This document shows, piece after piece, positions 9,044 to 16,945 of a stretch of DNA of 64,000 nucleotides; the stretch's first letter is position 1, and every line of letters begins with the position of its first letter. Under the pieces are notes generated by a model. It was not told the DNA's origin, did no database searches, and was given only the letters and a program-made list of their open reading frames with translations. A program made the translations under genes and the position numbers. Source of the DNA: an uncultured Caulobacterales bacterium (GTDB taxonomy: Bacteria > Pseudomonadota > Alphaproteobacteria > Caulobacterales > Caulobacteraceae); contig CAIQUG010000118.1 in the NCBI GenBank assembly GCA_903874895.1, positions 1 to 64,000 on the forward strand, in the 5' to 3' direction.

Positions 9044-9844
9044 GTGGCGAGCCCGCCCCTCCTGTCCCCCGGCGAGGTAGAGCGCTATGCCCGCCACCTG
9101 GTCCTTCGCGAGATCGGCGGGCCCGGCCAGCAGCGGCTGAAGGCGGCCAGGATGCTGGTCGTCGGGGCTGGCGGCCTCGGCTCTCCGGCGGCGCTCTATC
9201 TGGCGGCGGCCGGAGTGGGTCGGATCGGCCTCCTCGATCCGGACACGGTGAGCCTCTCCAACCTTCAGCGTCAGGTGCTGTTCGCGACCGGGGACGTGGG
9301 GTCGAGCAAGGTCGTGGCGGGATCCGCCCGTCTGACCGCGCTGAACCCCGATATCTCGATCCAGGCCCATGACGTCCGTCTGGACGCCACCAATGCTGAC
9401 GCCCTGTTGGCCGCGTACGACGTCATTCTCGATGGCACGGATGACTTCGCGACCCGGTTTGCCGTCAATGAGGCCTGCCTGCGCCAGGGCCGTCCGCTGG
9501 TATCCGGCGCGCTGGGCCGCTGGATCGGACAGGTCGGCGTCTTCGGGGTTGCGGATGGCCCCTGCTACCGTTGCCTTGTGCCGGAAATCCCGCCCGACGC
9601 GGAAACCTGTCAGGCGGTCGGAGTCGTGGGGGCCCTCGCCGGCGTGATCGGCGCGATGATGGCCGTGGAGGCGATCAAGCTGGCCACGGGCATCTCCCAG
9701 GGTCTGGCCGGGCGGTTGCTGGTCTATGACGCCCTCGCCGCCGAGACCCGGACCCTGCGCGTGCCCCGCGATCCTGGATGTCCGGCCTGCGGCGACCGGC
9801 ACCGATCCGATTCGTCCCTCGCACTTTCCGGAGCTCACCCATGA
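9044..9844 (+). CDS. moeB: HesA/MoeB/ThiF family adenylyltransferase
   Basis: E1-like enzyme that adenylates the C-terminal glycine of a ubiquitin-like sulfur carrier (MoaD or ThiS). 266 aa with a GTG start. The nucleotide-binding GAGGLG is at 41-46, NLQRQVLF carries the conserved arginine, and DGTDDFATRFAVN follows. Zinc cysteines are in CYRCLVP and CPACGD, and ETCQAVGVVG carries the possible thioester cysteine. No rhodanese domain is present, which fits MoeB/ThiF rather than MOCS3. No carrier protein is encoded nearby, so the molybdopterin versus thiamine role is open. It overlaps the next gene by 4 bp. Confidence 0.88.
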   Translation: MASPPLLSPGEVERYARHLVLREIGGPGQQRLKAARMLVVGAGGLGSPAALYLAAAGVGRIGLLDPDTVSLSNLQRQVLFATGDVGSSKVVAGSARLTALNPDISIQAHDVRLDATNADALLAAYDVILDGTDDFATRFAVNEACLRQGRPLVSGALGRWIGQVGVFGVADGPCYRCLVPEIPPDAETCQAVGVVGALAGVIGAMMAVEAIKLATGISQGLAGRLLVYDALAAETRTLRVPRDPGCPACGDRHRSDSSLALSGAHP

Positions 9845-10893
9845 CGACCCTGTTGCGGCGTCTCGGCCTCAGTCTGGCCGCCCTGCTGGTCCTGGCGGCC
9901 ATCGCGTTTGCCGTGGTCCACCGCGGGGCCATTCCCTATGCGACCCTGGAGCAGCGCTACGCCGCCCCCGCCTCCCGCTATCTCGACCTTCCGGACGGGG
10001 TGCACGTCCACTACCGCGACGAGGGATTGGCCACGGGACCGGTGATCGTCCTGGTCCACGGTTTTTCCGATTCCACCGCCACCTGGGAGGGCTGGATCAC
10101 CGCCCTGAAGGCCCGGAACCGTGTGATCAGTCTGGATCTGCCCGGCCATGGGCTGACCCGGGCCCCGAAGGACTGGCCGGCGGGCACGGTCCGCTATGCG
10201 GCCCTGCTGGACCAGGTCGTCAACCGGCTGAGTGTGACTCGCTTCGCCCTGGTCGGCAATTCCATGGGCGGGTCGGTGGCCTGGAACTATGCCCTCGGAC
10301 ATCCGGACCGCCTGACCGCTCTGGTGCTGGTCGACGCGGCCGGCTGGCCCGAGCCCCCCCGCAAGCCGGGCCAGAAGAGCGACGGTGCCCTCGCCTTCGA
10401 GATGCTGCGCACACCCTGGGGCCGCTGGCTGCTGAGCCGCATCGATCTGCGGCCGGTGATCGCCGACGGCCTCCGCAAGGCGTTCCATGATCCTTCACGG
10501 GTCACGGACGGGATGATCGACCGCTTCTCCGATCTCAGCCATGCGCCGGATCATCCGGCGATCATCCTCGGCATGCAGGACCGGGCCTGGGTCCGGGCCA
10601 CGCCGGACGCCATGGCACGGATCCGCACGCCGACCCTGGTGATGCACGGGGCCGATGACAGGCTGATCCCGGTGGAGAACGGCCGACGGTTCGCATCCAC
10701 GATCCCGGGGGCGGAGCTGATGGTCTATCCCGACTGCGGGCATACGCCGCAGATGGAAATTCCCGACCGCTCGGTCGCGGATCTCGCTGCCTTCCTGGCC
10801 CGTCATCCGGCCGGTGACGCACCTGCGGGACATCAGGCGGAGGGACCGTCTCCCTCCACGTCCGCACGGACCGGGTCGGGCGCGGGCGTGTAA
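9841..10893 (+). CDS. membrane-anchored alpha/beta hydrolase
   Basis: 350-aa alpha/beta hydrolase with an uncleaved N-terminal anchor or signal (about residues 8-27). The oxyanion-side motif is LVHGFSDST, the nucleophile elbow is GNSMGGS (S141), and the acid and base are in MHGADDRLIP and DCGHTPQME. Substrate unknown. It starts inside the moeB stop (ATGA). The last 61 bp overlap the convergent CDF gene, and the matching C-terminal tail (rich in A, G, P, S and T) looks like an extension beyond the enzyme fold, which ends near FLARHP. Confidence 0.85.
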   Translation: MTTLLRRLGLSLAALLVLAAIAFAVVHRGAIPYATLEQRYAAPASRYLDLPDGVHVHYRDEGLATGPVIVLVHGFSDSTATWEGWITALKARNRVISLDLPGHGLTRAPKDWPAGTVRYAALLDQVVNRLSVTRFALVGNSMGGSVAWNYALGHPDRLTALVLVDAAGWPEPPRKPGQKSDGALAFEMLRTPWGRWLLSRIDLRPVIADGLRKAFHDPSRVTDGMIDRFSDLSHAPDHPAIILGMQDRAWVRATPDAMARIRTPTLVMHGADDRLIPVENGRRFASTIPGAELMVYPDCGHTPQMEIPDRSVADLAAFLARHPAGDAPAGHQAEGPSPSTSARTGSGAGV

Positions 10894-11855
10894 ACCTCGG
10901 GAAAGGCACCGCCATGGGGCTCGGCCCGGCCGTCGGGGTCGGGATGGATCAGGATGTCAGCCGCCGGGAAGTGCGCCAGGATCCGGCGTTCCGCCGCCAC
11001 GACGATCCGGTGGGCCTCGTCCAGTGTCAGGGTCGGATCCAGCTCCATGTGCATCTGCAGATGCACGAACGGACCCGACGCCCGGGACCGGAGCTGGTGA
11101 ACGCCGCGGATCTGCGGATCGTCTCCGGCGAGGCGCAGGATCGTCTGCCGGTCCTGCTCCTCCAGTTCCTTGTCCATCAACTGGGCCGAGGCGTCGCGGA
11201 AGACGTTGATCGCACCCCAGACGAGCCAGCCTGCCACCACGAGCCCTGCCACCGCGTCGATCCGCGGCTCCCGGAAGATCATGGCCCCCGCGAGGCCGAT
11301 GAGCGCGGCACCATTGCAGACCAGATCCGCCAGATAATGGGCCCGGTCCCCGTGGATCGCGACGGAGCCCGTCTGGCTCAGCACCCGGGACTGCTGCCAG
11401 ACCAGACCGCCCACGGCGATGCTGGAGACGATCAGGACCAGTATGCCGAACAGCTCCGACTCCACCGGATGCGGATGCAGGATGTGGCCGATGGCCTCCT
11501 GGGTGATGACGGCGGCGGAGGCGAAGACCAGCCCGGCCTGCATCAGACTGGCAAAGGCCTCGGCCTTGCCGTGACCGAACCGGTGCTCGGCATCCGGTGG
11601 GGCGGCGGCATAGCGCACCGCAAAGAAGGTCGTCAGGGCGGCCACCAGGTCGAGGGCAGAGTCGCCGAGGGACGCGAGCAGGCCTACGGACCCGCTGGCG
11701 ATCCAGGCCAGCCCCTTGGACAGCACCAGAGCCGAGGCCAGGGCCACCGACAGCCGGGTCACATGACCGGTCAGCGCCACGCTGTCCTGGGCCGTCACGG
11801 CCCCGGGGCGAGCGGATCCGTGCCCGTGACCTGCATGTGAACCGTGGGATGCCAT
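10833..11855 (-). CDS. cation diffusion facilitator family transporter
   Basis: 340-aa CDF metal/proton antiporter, probably exporting zinc, iron or related divalent ions. Six membrane helices. The transport-site residues match FieF/YiiP: DSALD in helix 2 (D65, D69) and HYLAD in helix 5 (H173, D177). The cytoplasmic C-terminal domain has the family's HQLRSRASGPFVHLQMHMELDP strand and a late HIVVAAERRILAHFP helix. The N-terminus is His/Gly-rich (HGSHAGHGHG), probably a metal-binding extension. A palindrome abuts the start codon and no Shine-Dalgarno is visible. Confidence 0.93.
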   Translation of the reverse strand: MASHGSHAGHGHGSARPGAVTAQDSVALTGHVTRLSVALASALVLSKGLAWIASGSVGLLASLGDSALDLVAALTTFFAVRYAAAPPDAEHRFGHGKAEAFASLMQAGLVFASAAVITQEAIGHILHPHPVESELFGILVLIVSSIAVGGLVWQQSRVLSQTGSVAIHGDRAHYLADLVCNGAALIGLAGAMIFREPRIDAVAGLVVAGWLVWGAINVFRDASAQLMDKELEEQDRQTILRLAGDDPQIRGVHQLRSRASGPFVHLQMHMELDPTLTLDEAHRIVVAAERRILAHFPAADILIHPDPDGRAEPHGGAFPEVYTPAPDPVRADVEGDGPSA

Positions 11856-11881
11856 CCCGGTTCTATACTGCGCGAACCGGG
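11856..11881 (-). promoter_or_regulatory. palindrome directly abutting the CDF start codon
   Basis: Arms CCCGGTTC and GAACCGGG (8 bp, perfect) with a 10-base spacer. On the minus strand the spacer and right arm contain TATAGA, six bases before the ATG at 11855. Read as a -10 box, this would give a leaderless or near-leaderless transcript with an operator or hairpin over the core promoter. The -35 position is weak; a good TTGACA exists but is 32 bases upstream of TATAGA. It could be a metal-responsive operator; this is inference. Confidence 0.5.
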
Positions 11882-11987
11882 CGCCTGCACCCGCAATAAT
11901 GTCAAATTCCCCGGACCCTCGAGGTAAACCTTAACCGTCGGCATGCCTAGATGAGTCATGTAGCGCCGGGGCCCGGTCCGGCTGCAC

Positions 11988-12020
11988 CCACCGGGGACAT
12001 CCACCGGGGACATCCACCGG
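11988..12020 (+). repeat. 2.5 tandem copies of a 13-bp unit
   Basis: The unit CCACCGGGGACAT occurs at 11988-12000 and 12001-12013, followed by a partial copy CCACCGG at 12014-12020. It ends 22 bp before the citrate synthase start, in its probable 5' leader. It may be a simple slippage repeat or a multiplied binding site. Confidence 0.85.
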
Positions 12021-12042
12021 CTTGACGACGGAGCTTTTCTGC

Positions 12043-13311
12043 ATGGCCGCCCTCTGGATCACCGCCGATGAGGCCCAGGCGCGACTCGGCGTTCGACTTC
12101 AGACGCTTTACGCCTATGTGAGCCGTGGCCTGATCACGGTCCGCGCCGACGAGACCGATCCCCGTCGCAGCCTCTATGCGGCAGAGGACATCACCCGCCT
12201 GGTGAAGCGCCGCAGCCGTGGTCGCGAGGCGGTGGCACAGCGGGCGCTGGATCACGGCGATCCGGTGCTCAGCTCCGCCATCACGGTCATCCATGACAGC
12301 CGACCCTGGTATCGCGGACGGGATGCCATTGCCTGGGCGGAAACCGCCTCTCTCGAAGAAACCGCACGCCTGCTGTGGGACTGCGACGAGGATCCCTTCA
12401 TCGGCCTGGTACCCCACCCGTCCACCGGGGTCGGCGGCGACGCCAGGGCGCGGGCCTTCTCCCTGCTGGCCTATCGGGCCGCCAACGATCCTGCCACCTC
12501 CGGCCGGTCGGACAAGGCCCTGCGGCGGGAAGCGGCATCGATCATGATCGATCTGGTGGACGCCATGTCCGGCGCGGCGCGGAACGGTCTGATCCATGAG
12601 CGGCTGGCCAAGACCTGGCGCGTGGACAGCAGCAAGGCCGACATCCTCCGCCGGTGTCTGGTCCTGGCGGCCGATCACGAACTGAATGCCTCGACCTTTG
12701 CCACCCGAGTGGCCGCTTCCACCGGCGCGTCCCTGGCCGCCTGCGCCCTGGCGGGCCTCAGCACCCTGTCCGGTCCGCTGCACGGGGGGATGACCCTGCA
12801 GGTCGCCGCCTTCATCGCCGAGTGCCGGCGAACCAATGATCCGCGCAGCACCGCCGCCCTTCGCCTGAGCCAGGGCCTCGACGTGCCCGGCTTCGGACAA
12901 CTGGTTTATCCGGCCGGCGATCCGAGGGCCCGGGCCATCGCCCAGGCCCTGATCTTTGCCGACGACCTTCGCGAGATCGCGGTGGCCGGGGAAAGCGTGA
13001 CCGGGGTCGCCCCGAACCTCGACTTTGCCCTGGTGGCGGCGACGCGGACCCTGGGTCTGCCCGTGGACGCCGCCTTCACCCTGTTCACGGTCGGACGGGC
13101 CGTGGGCTGGTTCGCCCACGCCATCGAACAGCGCACCGCCCAGCGGCCGATCCGTCCCCGTGCCAGTTATGTCGGCCTGGAACCGGGATATCTCGACCGG
13201 CAGGACATGGTGTTCGAGGCAATGCCGGCGACGGCACCGCCGAAGGAAATCACGGCCGACGACACGCTCGCGGTCGAACCGCCTCCGTCCCTCGCGGCCA
13301 GCAACGCCTGA
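12043..13311 (+). CDS. citrate synthase family protein with N-terminal helix-turn-helix-like domain
   Basis: 422 aa from the ATG at 12043 (GGAG about 10 bases upstream). Residues about 5-57 look like a MerR/excisionase-type helix-turn-helix: ITADEAQARLGVRLQTLYAYVSRGL, then a basic wing and KRRSRGR. The rest is a citrate synthase fold with all three catalytic positions kept: H212 (ADHELNAST), H247 (GPLHGG) and D327 (APNLDF). It is thus probably active in condensing oxaloacetate with an acyl-CoA, with a possible DNA-binding or protein-docking role for the N-terminus. Fused citrate synthases of this form occur in alphaproteobacteria; whether this is the main TCA enzyme cannot be told here. Confidence 0.88.
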   Translation: MAALWITADEAQARLGVRLQTLYAYVSRGLITVRADETDPRRSLYAAEDITRLVKRRSRGREAVAQRALDHGDPVLSSAITVIHDSRPWYRGRDAIAWAETASLEETARLLWDCDEDPFIGLVPHPSTGVGGDARARAFSLLAYRAANDPATSGRSDKALRREAASIMIDLVDAMSGAARNGLIHERLAKTWRVDSSKADILRRCLVLAADHELNASTFATRVAASTGASLAACALAGLSTLSGPLHGGMTLQVAAFIAECRRTNDPRSTAALRLSQGLDVPGFGQLVYPAGDPRARAIAQALIFADDLREIAVAGESVTGVAPNLDFALVAATRTLGLPVDAAFTLFTVGRAVGWFAHAIEQRTAQRPIRPRASYVGLEPGYLDRQDMVFEAMPATAPPKEITADDTLAVEPPPSLAASNA

Positions 13312-13327
13312 CGGAAACCGGACGGGA

Positions 13328-13756
13328 TCAGTCCTCGGCGGTGAGCAGCGGTCCGAGCCCGGGAATGGTGTTCAGGACGTCCTTGAGCAGATCACGACCG
13401 GTGGTCTCCCGGACGAACTGCATGGCCACCGGCAGGATCGCCTGCATGTCCGCCGTGGTGATTCCCTGGCGGGTGAGGCGCTGACCGACGGACATGGCGT
13501 CGGACATGGCCGCACCGCTGGCACCGCCCACCTTCTGCATCATGCCGGCCACCAGGCCGCCGGTCTTGTTCTGGCCAAGGACCGCGCCCTGCCGGGCGAG
13601 GTCCTCTGCTCCCGGGACGGAGGCGAAAAGGTCCTTCACCTGGGTCGGGTCCGCGTGCTTCTCCAGGAGAAACAGGGCGGCCGACAGGGCGGTATTGGCT
13701 TGTTCGGCGGACAGTCCGGTGCGGTCTGCCGCCCGTGCGACGAGGGTCTGGATCAT
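13328..13756 (-). CDS. DUF2267-like small protein
   Basis: 142-aa soluble protein beginning MIQTLVARAADRTGLS. It shows the DUF2267-style pattern: an N-terminal helix pair with ALFLLEKHADPTQVKDLFASVPGAEDLA, then a Gly/Ala-rich segment and a C-terminal helix ending IPGLGPLL. No signal peptide or catalytic motif seen. Family function unknown. It is convergent with the citrate synthase gene, 16 bp apart. Confidence 0.6.
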   Translation of the reverse strand: MIQTLVARAADRTGLSAEQANTALSAALFLLEKHADPTQVKDLFASVPGAEDLARQGAVLGQNKTGGLVAGMMQKVGGASGAAMSDAMSVGQRLTRQGITTADMQAILPVAMQFVRETTGRDLLKDVLNTIPGLGPLLTAED

Positions 13757-13824
13757 GAGGCAGATGATCTAGAGGAACTCATCGGTTCCGTCCACGTCTT
13801 CACGCCGAGGGGTCCGGCCGCTGC

Positions 13825-14631
13825 TCAGGCCTCGGACACGGCCATCGGCGTTCCCGGTGCCGGCTGGGGGCGGGTGAACACCCATTCGGACTCTCCCGAC
13901 AGGTCCGGCCGGAAGCCATATCCGGCCCGGTCGAAGCCCTTGAGGTCTTCGGCCCGGGTGATCCGGTGGTCGATGGCATAGCGCGCCATCAGGCCGCGCC
14001 CGGTCTTGGCGAACAGGGACAGATTGCGCAGCTCCCCGTCGCGGATCTGCCGGAAGGCACAGGAGACCACCGGCCGCTTCAAGGCCTTGCGGTCGACCGC
14101 GCCGAAATATTCGATGCTGGCCAGGTTGACGAGGGTGGGATCGGAATGGGTCTTCAGGGCGTCGTCCAGACGTCGGGCGATCCGGTCCCCCCAGAAGTCA
14201 TAGAGGCTCGACCCCCGGGGCGTAGGGAGGCGGGTCCCCATCTCCAGCCGGTGCGGCTGGATCCGGTCCAGGGGCCGCAGGAGCCCGTAGAGGCCCGACA
14301 GGATGCGCACATGCTCCTGCGCCCAGGCCAGCCCGTCGCCGTCGAGGGTCCGGGCCTTCAGCCCCTCGTAGACATCCCCGGCGAAGGCCAGGGCCGCCTG
14401 CACACCCTGCGCCTTCTCCGGGTCCGGCTGGAAGGCGCGGAAGCGTTCGGCATTGAGATCGGCAAGGGCGTCGGAAATGCCCATCAGCCGGGAGAGGTCG
14501 GTGGCCTTCAGCCGCCGGGTCACCTTGGCCAGGGCCGCCGTATCCCGGACGAGCATCGGGTCCGTCGCCGGGACGTCAGGGGACGGCGGCGAGAAGTCGA
14601 GGGTCTTGGCAGGCGAAAGTACGACGAGCAT
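13825..14631 (-). CDS. yaaA: peroxide stress protein YaaA
   Basis: 268-aa member of the YaaA/UPF0246 family, which in E. coli limits intracellular free iron and DNA damage under peroxide stress. The hallmark start MLVVLSPAKTLDF is present, with SRLMGISDALADLNAERF, ILSGLYGLLRPLDRIQPHRLEMG and NLASIEYFGAV. Full length with no disruptions. Probably a single-gene unit or co-transcribed with the DUF2267 gene 68 bp downstream. Confidence 0.95.
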   Translation of the reverse strand: MLVVLSPAKTLDFSPPSPDVPATDPMLVRDTAALAKVTRRLKATDLSRLMGISDALADLNAERFRAFQPDPEKAQGVQAALAFAGDVYEGLKARTLDGDGLAWAQEHVRILSGLYGLLRPLDRIQPHRLEMGTRLPTPRGSSLYDFWGDRIARRLDDALKTHSDPTLVNLASIEYFGAVDRKALKRPVVSCAFRQIRDGELRNLSLFAKTGRGLMARYAIDHRITRAEDLKGFDRAGYGFRPDLSGESEWVFTRPQPAPGTPMAVSEA

Positions 14632-14679
14632 CCGACTCTCTCAGTGGCGTCCGGCCCGATGACGTCCGGGCCGGTCCGC

Positions 14680-15132
14680 TCAATATGGCGTTCCATCCCG
14701 CCGGCGGTAGCCCACCACCGGGTCGCTGACCATATCTATGTCGGGATAATCACAGACATCGTCGTCCGGGTGGTCCGTGCCGATCTCGAGGAGGACGGCC
14801 TCCCGGTCGGAACGGTTCTGGATGTGGTGGCCGTCCCGGTCACCGGCGCGGAACCCGGCGCAGTCCCCGGCCCGGAGGATCTCCTCCCCCGCCTCCGTCA
14901 CCAGCACGACCTCGCCCTCCAAGACCATGACGAACTCGTCGTCATGGGTGTGCCAGTGCCGCTGGCTCGACCAGACCCCCGGCGGCAGACGCAGCTGGTT
15001 CACGCCGAACTGGGTCAGGCCTGCCGCCTCCGCCAGACGCAGCCGCCGCCGCGCCTGACAGGGCACATCGAACGGAGCCGGATAGCCCGTGCCCACCCGC
15101 ACCGGCGCGGTATCCTTGTCGATCTTCTTCAT
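14680..15132 (-). CDS. cupin-domain protein
   Basis: 150-aa single-domain cupin. Metal-ligand motif 1 is HWHTHDDEF (59-67) and motif 2 includes GHHIQNRS (about 101-108), so a bound metal is likely. The pattern (LPPGVWSSQRHWH, then VLEGE) matches the small cupin group often annotated as sugar-binding or ectoine-synthase-like; substrate unknown. Start at the ATG at 15132 with AGGTG just upstream. It is divergent from dapE. Confidence 0.82.
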   Translation of the reverse strand: MKKIDKDTAPVRVGTGYPAPFDVPCQARRRLRLAEAAGLTQFGVNQLRLPPGVWSSQRHWHTHDDEFVMVLEGEVVLVTEAGEEILRAGDCAGFRAGDRDGHHIQNRSDREAVLLEIGTDHPDDDVCDYPDIDMVSDPVVGYRRRDGTPY

Positions 15133-15194
15133 CACCTGCGCTCCCGTCCCGTGAAGGCTTTCTCTCCGACGACAGCTAGCCTAAAGCTGGGGGA

Positions 15195-16361
15195 ATGTCC
15201 GATCCATCCGTCATCGATCCCGTCGAACTCGCCCGTGACCTGATCCGCCGGCCGTCGGTGACGCCCGCGGACGAGGGGGCCATGGACATCGTCCAGAGCG
15301 CCCTCGAGGGCCTGGGCTTTCGCTGCCAGCGCCTGCGGTTCGGTGAGATCGAAAATCTCTACGCTCGCCGCGGCGGTGCCGGTCGCAACCTCTGCTTCGC
15401 CGGCCACACGGACGTGGTCCCGGTGGGCGACGGGGCCGCCTGGACCCGCCCGCCCTTCGCCGCCGATCTCGCCGACTCCCTGCTCTGGGGCCGGGGGGCC
15501 GTGGACATGAAGAGCGCCATTGCCGCCTTTATCTCCGCCCTTGCCGAAATACCGCAGCCTCTCGCCTCGGACGGGGCCGTATCCCTGCTGATCACAGGAG
15601 ACGAGGAAGGCCAGGCCCGGGACGGAACCCGCGCGGTGGTCGAATGGCTGCGGGCCAAGGGCGAGCGGATCGACCACTGCCTGGTGGGAGAGCCGACCTC
15701 CGCCGCGCAGCTGGGGGACATGATCAAGATCGGCCGCCGCGGCAGCCTCAACGCCTGGCTCACCGTCGAAGGGGTGCAGGGGCATGTGGCCTATCCGGAC
15801 CGCGCCGCCAACCCGGCACCGGTCCTGGTGCGGCTGCTGCAGGCGCTGGACGCCCACCGACTGGATGAGGGATATCCCGAATTCCAGCCCTCCAATCTCG
15901 AGATCACCGAGATCGAGATCGGCAATCCGGCCCAGAACATCATCCCGGCCCGGGCCCGGGCCCGGATCAACATACGCTTCAATCCCGCACACAAGGGGGC
16001 CGACCTCGTCCGCTGGCTGGACGCCGAGTGCCGTCGTGCCAATGCAGGTTTCCGCGGTTCGGTCTCCGTGGATCCCTCCATCTCCGGAGAGGCGTTCCTG
16101 ACGCCGCCGGACCCTTTCGTCGCCCTTTGCGCCCAGGCGATCGAAGGGGAGCTCGGCGTGCGGCCGGTCCTGTCCACCACCGGGGGGACCTCCGACGCCC
16201 GATTCATCCGCGATCTGTGTCCGGTGATCGAGTTCGGTCTCGTCGGAACCACCATGCATCAGGTGGATGAACGGGTTCCGGTCGGCGACGTGCGCGCGCT
16301 CTCCCGGGTGTATGGCCGGATCATCGCGGGCTATTTCGGTTCATCAGGCGACCTGGCGTGA
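15195..16361 (+). CDS. dapE: succinyl-diaminopimelate desuccinylase
   Basis: 388-aa zinc peptidase-fold enzyme of the lysine/meso-diaminopimelate pathway; it hydrolyses N-succinyl-LL-DAP. Metal and catalytic residues are in GHTDVVP (H71, D73), GRGAVDMKS (D104) and TGDEEGQA (E137, E138). The C-terminal STTGGTSDARFI motif is diagnostic for DapE over ArgE. GGGGGA precedes the ATG. Feeds peptidoglycan and lysine synthesis, together with asd at 49 kb. Confidence 0.96.
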   Translation: MSDPSVIDPVELARDLIRRPSVTPADEGAMDIVQSALEGLGFRCQRLRFGEIENLYARRGGAGRNLCFAGHTDVVPVGDGAAWTRPPFAADLADSLLWGRGAVDMKSAIAAFISALAEIPQPLASDGAVSLLITGDEEGQARDGTRAVVEWLRAKGERIDHCLVGEPTSAAQLGDMIKIGRRGSLNAWLTVEGVQGHVAYPDRAANPAPVLVRLLQALDAHRLDEGYPEFQPSNLEITEIEIGNPAQNIIPARARARINIRFNPAHKGADLVRWLDAECRRANAGFRGSVSVDPSISGEAFLTPPDPFVALCAQAIEGELGVRPVLSTTGGTSDARFIRDLCPVIEFGLVGTTMHQVDERVPVGDVRALSRVYGRIIAGYFGSSGDLA

Positions 16362-16945
16362 GCGGGACCGCATCCGACAATCTCGCGCGGGATTCCCTTC
16401 GTGCCGCCCGGGGTACCGTCCGGTTGATCCGGTTCGACCCCGCCTGGACCGATGATTTCGACCTGTCCGGACTGGGCTTCATCCGCTCCTTCTTCGCCCA
16501 GGCCCTGAGGGCCCCCCTGGCGATCCTGTTCACCTGCGTCCTGGCCCGCGCCTCCGGCGAGGCGATCACCCGCGCGCTGGTCCTGCAGACCGCCTTGGCC
16601 CTGACCATCGGCGTCGTCAGCTATACCCTGGTGGTCTGGATCACCTCGCGGCTGATCGGGCTGGCGAACTGGCGGGCCTTCATCGTGCTGGTGAACTGGG
16701 GGGATCTGGTCTTTGCGGCCGTGATGACAGCTGTTTCGTCCCTGGCGGTCTTTGGCGAGAACGGTGGCATTGCCGCCCAGCTGATCTGGCTGATGCTGGC
16801 GGCGCCGGTACAGATCCTGTTCCTCTGGCGGGCGGCCCGGGTGACGCTGAAGGCCGACGTGGCCGCCACCGTGCTGCTGATCGTGCTCGACATCGCCGTG
16901 TCGGTCGCGGCCGATCAGCTGGCGACGGTGGTGGTCCCGACCTGA
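16358..16945 (+). CDS. polytopic membrane protein of unknown function
   Basis: 195 aa starting at a GTG that overlaps the dapE stop (GTGA), so probably translated with dapE. After a soluble stretch of about 40 residues there are about five hydrophobic helices (roughly 46-66, 75-97, 106-127, 133-153 and 163-190). The layout resembles Yip1/YIPF-like small membrane proteins, but no signature supports a firm family call. The last 31 bp overlap the 3' end of convergent truA. Confidence 0.7.
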   Translation: MSGTASDNLARDSLRAARGTVRLIRFDPAWTDDFDLSGLGFIRSFFAQALRAPLAILFTCVLARASGEAITRALVLQTALALTIGVVSYTLVVWITSRLIGLANWRAFIVLVNWGDLVFAAVMTAVSSLAVFGENGGIAAQLIWLMLAAPVQILFLWRAARVTLKADVAATVLLIVLDIAVSVAADQLATVVVPT

